From Oscillospiraceae bacterium (GTDB taxonomy: Bacteria; Bacillota; Clostridia; Oscillospirales; Ruminococcaceae): a stretch of 49,286 nt of DNA. Of this stretch, positions 42,029 to 49,286 are shown piece after piece. The DNA is taken from the NCBI GenBank assembly GCA_003531585.1, contig DQFX01000045.1, positions 29,181 through 78,466 on the forward strand. Direction: 5' to 3'. The position numbers and the translations under genes were made by a program. The notes beneath the pieces are model-generated. The model was given only the letters and a program-made list of their open reading frames with translations. It was not told where the DNA came from and did not search any database. How positions within the stretch are numbered: the first letter of the stretch is position 1; the number at the start of each line of letters is the position of its first letter.

Positions 42029-42057
42029 TTGAAATAAGACTGCTTTGGTGTTATAAT
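42029..42057 (+). promoter_or_regulatory. Promoter of the MMPL operon
   Basis: TTGAAA, 17 bp, TATAAT, about 80 bases before the ribosome site. The 300-bp gap after mutS2 (41,844-42,144) holds no other feature that I can support. Confidence 0.7.
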
Positions 42058-42144
42058 CATACTTGTATCAATGTATAATTTTTCAAATAATTCTATAAGG
42101 CCATCTCTAATATCTAATATCTGCCGTGAAGGAGGTTTTTAGAG

Positions 42145-44805
42145 ATGACCATAGGAAAGAATGGAGCAATGCAGATGAGTACACAAAAGAAAAAGCAGAC
42201 CCCCATAGAAAAGCTCGCCGCATTGATAGTAGACAAGCGAAAGGCATTCTACCTTTTCTACATCATTGCGGGAATATTCTGTGCGATATCCACCGGCTGG
42301 ACGAAGGTAAACAACGACATCACGAGTTACCTCCCGGACAGCTCCGAGACGCGCATAGGCCTCGACCTGATGAACGACCAGTTCGTGACCTACGGCTCCG
42401 GCAGCATAATGCTGGACAACGTGACCTTCGAAAAAGCGGAGGAGATAGCCTCTGAGCTTGAGGAGATAGACGGCGTGACCTCCGTCACCGTTGAGAACGA
42501 CGAGGACAGCTACAAAAACGGTTCGGCGCTGCTCTCCATCACCTTCGACGGCGAGGAGGACGACCAGATCTCCAAGGACGCCATGAAAGCCGTCAAGGAA
42601 AAGCTCGAACCCTACGACGAGTACATCAACAGCGCCGTGGGCAACAGTTCCTCTGAGACCATCGCCGCCGAAATGCAGACCGTTGTAGTGATCGTTCTGG
42701 TCATCATCATCGGAGTTCTGTTCTTCACCTCGCATACATACATGGAAATACCCGTACTGCTGATGACGTTCGGCATGGCGGCTCTGCTGAACATGGGCAC
42801 AAACTTCATGTTCGGCGAGATCTCCTTCGTTTCCAACTCCATCGCGGTAGTTCTTCAGCTCGCGCTCGCCATCGACTACGCGATAATCCTCTGCAACCGA
42901 TACACGGAAGAGCGAACCGCCATGGACGCCCGCGACGCGGTCGTAACGGCGCTCAGTAAGGCTATCCCGGAGATATCTTCGTCCTGCCTTACCACCCTTT
43001 CCGGTATGGTCGCGATGATGCTCATGCAGTTCAAGCTCGGCTTTGACCTCGGTATCGTACTCTGCAAGGCGATATTCTTCAGTATCTTCGTTGTATTCAC
43101 GCTGATGCCTGGTCTGCTGATGTCCTTCTCTCCGCTCATCGACAAAACCCATCACCGCAACTTCGTTCCGAACATAACCGCAGTCGGCAAGTTCGACGTC
43201 AAGACCCGCTTCGTGGTTCCTCCGCTTTTCGCGGTCCTGCTGGTCGCAGGATTTATCCTGTCCAACCAGACCAACTACGTTTACGGTTATTCCACGCTTT
43301 CGACCTACACCAAGAACGCCACCCAGATAGCGGAAGAAAAGATAGACGAGACCTTCGGCTCCAACAACCTTGTGGTAGTAATGGTTCCCGCCGGGAACTA
43401 CGAGCAGGAGCACAAACTGCTCGAACGCCTTGAGGGACTTCCCGAGGTGGATTCCGCGATGGGTCTGGCGAACATCGAGGCTATGGACGGCTACGTGCTG
43501 ACAGACGCGCTCACGCCCCGCCAGTTCGCGGAACTCACCGATATGGATATCGAGGTAGTTCAGCTTGCATACGCGGCATACGCCGCCTCCAACGAGGACT
43601 ACGGCGAGATCGTAAGCTCCATCAGCAGCTCATCCGTAAGCACGTTCACCGTGCCGCTAATCGACATGTTCACGTTCATCTATGATGAGAAGGAAGCAGG
43701 CTATGTTAACCTCGACGACGAGCTGAACGATAAGATTGACGACCTCCACGAGGAGCTCGACAAGGCAAAGCTCCAGCTCGGCACCGACGAATACAGCCGT
43801 ATGCTGCTGTACACCAACGTTCCCGAAGAAGGCCCCGAAACCTTCGAGTTCCTCGACAAGCTGCACGAGGTAGTCCAGGAGTACTATCCCGAGAATTCCT
43901 ACGTTGTCGGCGACTCCACGTCTGACTACGACCTGTCGAACGTATTCTCCACCGATAACCTGATGGTAAGCATTCTGTCGTTCCTGTTCGTACTTGTTAT
44001 CCTGGTGTTCACGTTCAAGTCCGCGGGACTTCCCGTGCTGCTGCTTGCCATAATACAGGGCGCAGTATGGATAAACTTCTCCGTGCCGGTGCTGATGGAC
44101 ACTAACATCTTCTTCCTGAGCTACCTTATCGTAAGCTCCATTCAGATGGGTGCCAACATCGACTACGCGATCGTTATTTCCAGCCGCTACACCGACCTCA
44201 AGAAGAGCATGTCCACCAAGGACGCAATGGTAGAAACGCTGAACCAGGCATTCCCGACGATCATCACCTCCGGTGCGATACTCGCTATCGCGGGTCTGCT
44301 CATCGGATTCCTTTCCTCTGATGTGGCGATCTCCTCCGTTGGTATCTGCCTCGGACGCGGTACCCTCATCTCCATCTTCCTGGTAATGTTCGTGCTTCCG
44401 CAGATCCTGCTGCTCGGCGACGTCATCATCGAAAAGACCTCCTTCACGCTCAAGCACCGCGACCTCGTTCAGAAGCGCTCCGGCTATATCCGTGTGAACG
44501 GCAGGGTTCGCGGCTACGTTTCCGGTATTGTTGACGCACAGATCACCGGTATCATTCACGGCGAGGTAAGCGCGCAGCTCGAGACCGATAACTCCGAAGA
44601 TATGAAGGCAAAGGTAGACCGCCAGATAATCAACCATATCGACACCGACGGCAAGCACATCGACGATATAGACTCAGTGCTCCCGAAAGACCCCGGCGGG
44701 GCTCAGCCAGTGACCGCAGGCGCTCCGGCAGGCGTTTCAGCTGAGCCGGGCGCAGTAAGCACCGACGAGGACGTCGACGACATAATGGACGAAACGGAGG
44801 ACTAA
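42145..44805 (+). CDS. MMPL/RND-family membrane transporter with beta-repeat tail
   Basis: 886 residues, GGAGG nine bases before ATG (a second ATG ten codons on also has a good site). Two RND halves: helix near 35, extracellular loop about 60-165, helices about 180-330; second helix about 370, loop about 390-590, helices about 600-760. Conserved NNDI...YLPD and AIDYAIILCNRY / NIDYAIVISSRY segments mark the MMPL type, energised by proton flow. The C-terminal cytoplasmic tail (about 785-820) has VNGRVRGYVSGIVDAQITGI, a bactofilin-like short repeat. Substrate unknown; coupled to the next gene with a 3-bp gap. Confidence 0.85.
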   Translation: MTIGKNGAMQMSTQKKKQTPIEKLAALIVDKRKAFYLFYIIAGIFCAISTGWTKVNNDITSYLPDSSETRIGLDLMNDQFVTYGSGSIMLDNVTFEKAEEIASELEEIDGVTSVTVENDEDSYKNGSALLSITFDGEEDDQISKDAMKAVKEKLEPYDEYINSAVGNSSSETIAAEMQTVVVIVLVIIIGVLFFTSHTYMEIPVLLMTFGMAALLNMGTNFMFGEISFVSNSIAVVLQLALAIDYAIILCNRYTEERTAMDARDAVVTALSKAIPEISSSCLTTLSGMVAMMLMQFKLGFDLGIVLCKAIFFSIFVVFTLMPGLLMSFSPLIDKTHHRNFVPNITAVGKFDVKTRFVVPPLFAVLLVAGFILSNQTNYVYGYSTLSTYTKNATQIAEEKIDETFGSNNLVVVMVPAGNYEQEHKLLERLEGLPEVDSAMGLANIEAMDGYVLTDALTPRQFAELTDMDIEVVQLAYAAYAASNEDYGEIVSSISSSSVSTFTVPLIDMFTFIYDEKEAGYVNLDDELNDKIDDLHEELDKAKLQLGTDEYSRMLLYTNVPEEGPETFEFLDKLHEVVQEYYPENSYVVGDSTSDYDLSNVFSTDNLMVSILSFLFVLVILVFTFKSAGLPVLLLAIIQGAVWINFSVPVLMDTNIFFLSYLIVSSIQMGANIDYAIVISSRYTDLKKSMSTKDAMVETLNQAFPTIITSGAILAIAGLLIGFLSSDVAISSVGICLGRGTLISIFLVMFVLPQILLLGDVIIEKTSFTLKHRDLVQKRSGYIRVNGRVRGYVSGIVDAQITGIIHGEVSAQLETDNSEDMKAKVDRQIINHIDTDGKHIDDIDSVLPKDPGGAQPVTAGAPAGVSAEPGAVSTDEDVDDIMDETED

Positions 44806-44808
44806 AAA

Positions 44809-47800
44809 ATGAAGAACACGCAGAAAATACTCTCCGTTATCGCAGCGATGACCCTCGCGGTGTCGCTCCCTGCGGAGATAATGACTACCAGCACAGCCGC
44901 TGCAGTTTCCCAGAAGAGCGGCGACCGCGAGCAGCTCACCATCACCGACGAGGCGGGGCTGATAAAGTTCGCGAAGGCTTGCAGCATTGATTCCTACAGC
45001 AAGAATTTATATGTAACACTCGACTCTGACATCGAGCTTTCCGGCGAGTTCACTCCGATACCGGTTTTCGGCGGAGTTTTCGACGGCGCGGGTCACACTA
45101 TCTCCGGGCTGAATATAACTTCCAGCGGCTCCTACTCCGGACTTTTCCGGTATGTACAGCGCGGCGCGCTCGTCAAGGACCTCACCGTAAAGGGGACCGT
45201 ATCCCCCGAGGGCAGCGCTGAATACGTCGGCGGCATCGCAGGAAGCAGCTCCGGCAATATCACCGGGTGCACCTTCTCCGGAAAGGTCAAGGGCACCAAC
45301 AATGTGGGTGGTATCGCGGGCGTAAATGAGAAATCCGGACTTATCTCCGGCTGCTCCGCTGCTGGCGTTATTTCCGGCGACCACAGCTCCGGCGGCATCG
45401 CGGGAAGCAGCTCCGGTACGCTGCTCAACGACACCAGCCGGTGCAGCGTAAACACCACCGCAAGCGAGGCGAAGCTCTCCATCGAGGATATTGACTGGGA
45501 CAGCATAATGTCCTCCGAGGAGCCTTCCTCCATGACCGACGCGGGCGGTATCACCGGTTACTCAGACGGAATAATCCAGGGCTGCGAGAACTACGGCACC
45601 GTAGGTTACCCGCACATCGGATATAACGTCGGCGGAATCGTCGGCAGACAGTCCGGCTATGTGAATAGCTGCACCAACCGCGGCGAGATATTCGGCAGAA
45701 AGGACGTCGGCGGCATAGCCGGTCAGATGGAGCCTTACCAGAGCATAGATTTCGACAAGGACACCGTGCAGAAGCTGCTGGACGAAATGGACGTCCTCGG
45801 CGGCCTGGTGGATAACCTCATCGACGACGCAAAGGGCGCTGGCGACGCAGTAAACGACAAGGTACAGGGTCTGACCTGGCAGATGGATAATCTCCGCAAG
45901 TCTGCGGACGATATCTCAGACCGCACCACCGAGCTTTACAACGGCTGGACGGACGGCGTGAACGAGATATCCGCCCGGGTGGACGAAGCGCTTGACGGCG
46001 TAGGTCCTGCGCTGGACGGATTCCGTGACGGTCTCGACCTGCTGAGCCAGTTCAGCTATTCCCTTGAGGAAGTGTTCGACCAGATCACCGCTTCCTCCGA
46101 TGATATGCAGGCGGCTCTCGACGAGGGCAAGGAGGGCATAGACACCCTCAACGGCGCGATCGAGGAGATATCCGGGGCGCTCGACGACATAAGCGCGGCG
46201 GCTGACAAGATAGCTGCGGCTATGGGCGACACCGACAAGGTGGAAGCAGCTGTAAAGGACATGATAAAGGCGCTGAACAATGCTAACGGCGAGGTCAAAA
46301 ACATCGCCACGGCGCTTTCCAAAATAGGCGACGCCTGCGATAAGCTCGAGGAATGGGTAAACGGAAAGGACTTCAAGAATCTTTCCGACGGCATAACAGA
46401 CCTCGGCGAAAGCATGCAGGACGTAACAAAGGCACTCAGCAAGATGAGCGCCGCATTACAGAAGATCGCGGGTTCCATCGACGCCGACGAGATCCAGAAG
46501 GGGCTGGACGAATTCTCCGCCGCTTCCGTGGAGCTCGGCAAGGCTGCGGTGCACGCCGCGGCTGCGCTCAAGGCGGCTTCAGGCACAGTTCCGGACAAAG
46601 ACAAGATTTCCGAGGAACTCAGCGCCGCCGCTGACAACATACAGGCGGCAGGAGAACATATCGTCAGCGCTTCCGAAGCGATAAGCAAGGCAGTGGATTC
46701 AAAGGAGCTTAACGCGGGTATCTCCCAGCTTGAGACCGCCGCCAGCGAACTGAGCAAGGCGCTCGACGACGCGCAGGACGCCATCGGCGACATCACCGAC
46801 GCGTACGATAAGATAAGCAGTTCCTCCGTTCCTGACGACACCTACAAGGAGATATCAAAGCAGCTCGACAACATCAACGACGCTGTCCAGAACATCACAA
46901 AGTCCTCGGATACCATCACCGACGCGCTCAGCGAGATAACAGACCAGCTTGATTCCGGTGCGCTCAAGGACGGTATCCAGTCGATATCCGACGCCGCTGA
47001 TAAGCTGTCCTCCGCTTCCGATACAATCTCAGCTTCAATCGACAGCTTCGACGCTGCCGCCGACTACCTTTCCGACGCAATGGACGATCTCCAGGGCGCT
47101 TCCACCTCCGCTTCCGACGCTTCCGCATACCTCTCGCGGGCATGCGAGGTGTTCTCCGACGCGATGGATCAGCTCTCCAAGACCGTTAAGAACCTCAGCG
47201 ACAAGCCGACTGTTGAATTTCCGGCGGCGGACGCTGAATTCACTGCGGCGCTGGACGGATTCTCAAGCAACTTTGCGGGTATTACAAGCGCTCTTTCTTC
47301 GATAAGCAGCACTGCCGAGGCGCAGGGCGATATCCTGCTCGACGACTTCCAGAAGATAAGCGATGAAATGAGCAACATCACAGATATCCTTCAGGAACTG
47401 AAGGATAAGGTGCTCAGCAAGGACGACGACAGCGGTTTGACCACCGACGTTTCCGAGGACGATTCCACAAGCAGACAGGGCAAAGCGCTCTCCTGCATAA
47501 ACTACGGCGGCGTTCAGGGCGACCTGAATGTCGGCGGTATCACCGGCTCGATGGCGATAGACTTCGATTTCGACCCGGAGGACGACATCGCTTCCAACGG
47601 TCAGACCTCGTTCAGCTTCAGCTATAAGATCCGCGATATCATAGACAGCTGCACAAATTCCGGCGAGATAACCGCCAAGAAGAACTACTGCGGCGGTATC
47701 GTCGGCAGGCAGGAAATGGGCGTTGTACGCAACTCCACTGAAAACGGCAAGGTGACAAGCTCCTCCGGAAGCTACGCGGGAGGTATCGCGGGATATTCCG

Positions 47801-48879
47801 TGTCTGCTATCAGAAAGTGTGTTTCCAAGGTCACTATCACCGGTTCAGACTATGTGGGCGGTATCGCGGGGCAGGGACTTATCCTGACCGACAACGCGGC
47901 TATCCTCGACGCATACGACTGCAGCGAGCGCTGCGGCTCCATTGCCGGCTTCGTGGACTTTTCTGACGAGAACTCCGAGGTGCTCCGCAACAGCTTCGTT
48001 GACCGCGGTATCGCAGGCATCGACTGCATAAGCTACACCGGCAAGGCGGCACCCGTGGACTTCGACAAATTCGCGGCGATTGCAGGAAGCACCGCTGTGA
48101 TCGACGTTAAGTTCATCGTTGACGGCGACGTTATCAGCACTGTTGCAGTGAACTACGGCGGAGCGCTGCGCGCTTCGGATTTCCCGGAGATCCCCGCAAA
48201 GGATGGCTGCTTCGCTGAGTGGACTGATTTCGACAGCAGCTTCATCACATTCCCTGTCGAAGTCGAGGCGATCTACACTCCGTATGTTACGGTCATCGAA
48301 AGCGGCGAGCAGTCCGAGAACGGATTCCCGCTGGTTCTGGCTGACGGCCTGTTCGACGACGGAAGCACTCTGAAGGTATCCACCCAGAGCAGCAGCGTGT
48401 TCCCTCCGGACAACAACAGCGAGCTGAGGCTTGTCAGCATCAGCGGTAATGTCAACGGCGGCGTAACACAGCTCAGATTCCTTGCGCCGGAGGGCAGGGG
48501 TTCACTGAATGTAATGCAGTATGTCAACGGTTCGTGGAAGTCGTTGGAGTTCACACAGAACGGTCACTACCTCATCGTTGAAGATCCGGCGCTTGACGGA
48601 AACAGCGGATTCTTCTGCGTTCAGCTCCAGAAACTTGAGTGGGTTCCGGTGGTGATAATCGGCGGCTGCGTTCTCATTGCGCTTATCAATATTGTTCTGT
48701 GGACGATACTCATTAAGAGAAAGCGCGCGGCAAAGAAGGCAAAGCAGTCCGAAGGCTCCGCAGAGGCTGAACGCGGTTCTGGTTCCAGTGAAAAAAATTC
48801 CGGCTCCAAAAAGAACCGGAAGAAAAAATCCGAAGAGAAAGAAACCTCAGAGGAAAAGGAGCCTGCTGAAAGCAAGTAA
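44809..48879 (+). CDS. Giant surface protein: GLUG-like repeats, coiled coil, C-terminal membrane anchor
   Basis: 1,356 residues, GGAGG before ATG. Signal peptide (1-about 32); GLUG-like Gly-rich repeats about 85-310 (VGGIAGSSSGNITGC, VGGIAGVNEK, VGGIVGRQSG); a long helical, heptad-like region about 320-880, rich in Ala, Asp, Ser; more GLUG-like repeats about 900-1,030; a beta region; one membrane helix about 1,283-1,305 (VVIIGGCVLIALINIVLWTI); a Lys-rich cytoplasmic tail. The helical part resembles those of YhgE/Pip-type proteins in style. Coupling with the MMPL gene suggests a joint envelope machine, perhaps a stalk or periplasmic partner. Function unknown. Confidence 0.75.
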   Translation: MKNTQKILSVIAAMTLAVSLPAEIMTTSTAAAVSQKSGDREQLTITDEAGLIKFAKACSIDSYSKNLYVTLDSDIELSGEFTPIPVFGGVFDGAGHTISGLNITSSGSYSGLFRYVQRGALVKDLTVKGTVSPEGSAEYVGGIAGSSSGNITGCTFSGKVKGTNNVGGIAGVNEKSGLISGCSAAGVISGDHSSGGIAGSSSGTLLNDTSRCSVNTTASEAKLSIEDIDWDSIMSSEEPSSMTDAGGITGYSDGIIQGCENYGTVGYPHIGYNVGGIVGRQSGYVNSCTNRGEIFGRKDVGGIAGQMEPYQSIDFDKDTVQKLLDEMDVLGGLVDNLIDDAKGAGDAVNDKVQGLTWQMDNLRKSADDISDRTTELYNGWTDGVNEISARVDEALDGVGPALDGFRDGLDLLSQFSYSLEEVFDQITASSDDMQAALDEGKEGIDTLNGAIEEISGALDDISAAADKIAAAMGDTDKVEAAVKDMIKALNNANGEVKNIATALSKIGDACDKLEEWVNGKDFKNLSDGITDLGESMQDVTKALSKMSAALQKIAGSIDADEIQKGLDEFSAASVELGKAAVHAAAALKAASGTVPDKDKISEELSAAADNIQAAGEHIVSASEAISKAVDSKELNAGISQLETAASELSKALDDAQDAIGDITDAYDKISSSSVPDDTYKEISKQLDNINDAVQNITKSSDTITDALSEITDQLDSGALKDGIQSISDAADKLSSASDTISASIDSFDAAADYLSDAMDDLQGASTSASDASAYLSRACEVFSDAMDQLSKTVKNLSDKPTVEFPAADAEFTAALDGFSSNFAGITSALSSISSTAEAQGDILLDDFQKISDEMSNITDILQELKDKVLSKDDDSGLTTDVSEDDSTSRQGKALSCINYGGVQGDLNVGGITGSMAIDFDFDPEDDIASNGQTSFSFSYKIRDIIDSCTNSGEITAKKNYCGGIVGRQEMGVVRNSTENGKVTSSSGSYAGGIAGYSVSAIRKCVSKVTITGSDYVGGIAGQGLILTDNAAILDAYDCSERCGSIAGFVDFSDENSEVLRNSFVDRGIAGIDCISYTGKAAPVDFDKFAAIAGSTAVIDVKFIVDGDVISTVAVNYGGALRASDFPEIPAKDGCFAEWTDFDSSFITFPVEVEAIYTPYVTVIESGEQSENGFPLVLADGLFDDGSTLKVSTQSSSVFPPDNNSELRLVSISGNVNGGVTQLRFLAPEGRGSLNVMQYVNGSWKSLEFTQNGHYLIVEDPALDGNSGFFCVQLQKLEWVPVVIIGGCVLIALINIVLWTILIKRKRAAKKAKQSEGSAEAERGSGSSEKNSGSKKNRKKKSEEKETSEEKEPAESK

Positions 48880-48952
48880 AAAACTGATTTCAGCCTTGAA
48901 CAGACCACGGCCGCGGTCAACAGAACGCGTCTCCAAAATGACAAATAGCGAA

Positions 48953-48980
48953 GGCGTCACCAACATTCAGTGGTGACGCC
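48953..48980 (+). terminator. Terminator of the MMPL operon
   Basis: GGCGTCACCA paired with TGGTGACGCC around an 8-nt loop, followed by CTTTGTCTTT. Confidence 0.8.
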
Positions 48981-49286
48981 CTTTGTCTTTAGCGAAGTGC
49001 TATTAAAATATTTTGTCCAGCTTCTCATTCACGCCGTTAATTTCAAGTAACCTGTGGAATACAGATCTCAGCGACTCTGCGCTTTTAAAATGCTGAATAT
49101 GTGTGGGGAAAACAATAGTTTTCCCCCGTTTCTCTTATGATCACCCCTAAAATTAATGGCGCATTTTCAACGCTCTTTTAGTTTCTGACACACGTGTAAT
49201 TTTAGGGAACCTCTAAAAACCGGTGTGAAAAGCAAAAATGGGCAGGGTGTACCAGATTCTAGGAAAGCCGACGAAGTAAGGCTGTA
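48981..49286 (-). other. Edge region, possible gene remnant
   Basis: No complete gene. On the minus strand, 49,008 to about 49,136 reads without stop as RGKTIVFPTHIQHFKSAESL and RSVFHRLLEINGVNEKLDKI before TAA. It looks protein-like but has no start codon and a stop lies just upstream, so it may be the remnant of a lost gene. An 11-bp perfect inverted repeat CCCTAAAATTA/TAATTTTAGGG (49,145-49,155 and 49,197-49,207) stands upstream of it. Confidence 0.3.

Noticed and set aside
49145..49207. 11-bp inverted repeat as ends of an insertion sequence
   Set aside because: Only 63 bp apart, with no transposase and no flanking target duplication visible; noted as a repeat only.

Overview
The window looks like the chromosome of a spore-forming gut or rumen Firmicute, most likely Ruminococcus or a close relative. 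The reasons are a spo0A gene, LysM/GH18 and Amidase_6 spore-type hydrolases, lipoprotein sugar-binding proteins, GH27 and GH26 mannan-degrading enzymes, and near-consensus sigma-A promoters with strong AGGAGG ribosome-binding sites. It has two halves: the right (early, regulatory and integration) part of a prophage at about 1-29,285, and host chromosome from about 29,285 to 49,286.

Prophage. A large serine integrase (27,666-29,252) ends about 30 bp from the point where a host LysM-GH18 gene (29,255-30,127) loses its normal C-terminus, so this is read as one attachment site; the other lies left of the window. Next to the integrase are two AT-rich cargo-like genes (a SWIM-finger protein and a two-helix membrane protein), a repressor (25,142-25,504), and a control region with three copies of a CTCGC-N4-GCGAG operator, two of them inside leftward promoters. 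From there a long, tightly overlapped leftward operon runs through small XRE proteins, an HUH replication protein (19,758-20,555) with a candidate antisense RNA and inverted repeats beside it, PcfK/PcfJ-like proteins, a DUF3102-like coiled-coil protein, many small Cys-rich proteins, a small serine recombinase, a frameshifted HNH gene, a methylase with a single-TRD HsdS-like partner, an HTH-HD protein, a VRR-NUC nuclease and an ArpU/RinA-type late activator (7,788-8,192).

Beyond the activator come a P27-type small terminase, a ParB-methyltransferase fusion, a C5 methylase, an amidoligase/gamma-glutamylcyclotransferase pair and an Nu1-like packaging protein. Two promoters (7,743-7,786 and 799-842) share a 25-bp upstream box at identical spacing from an extended -10 and no -35; they are proposed targets of the activator. 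The second drives about 775 bases without a protein gene that contain several tRNA-like elements and stable hairpins: a candidate large structured phage RNA leading into the late genes off the left edge.

Host part. A truncated LysM-GH18 gene and an Amidase_6 gene (leftward) are followed by spo0A, with a consensus promoter and an upstream 0A box; the phosphoacceptor Asp56 of this Spo0A is replaced by Glu. A mannan/galactomannan locus follows: two tandem paralogous solute-binding lipoproteins (leftward), a divergent AraC regulator, a cytoplasmic GH27 alpha-galactosidase, a small four-Cys protein and a GH26 beta-mannanase lipoprotein. Then come mutS2 (leftward), an MMPL/RND-type membrane protein with a repeat-bearing tail, and a coupled 1,356-residue surface protein with GLUG-like repeats, a long coiled-coil region and a C-terminal membrane anchor. 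The last 300 bases hold a terminator, a possible gene remnant and a short inverted repeat.
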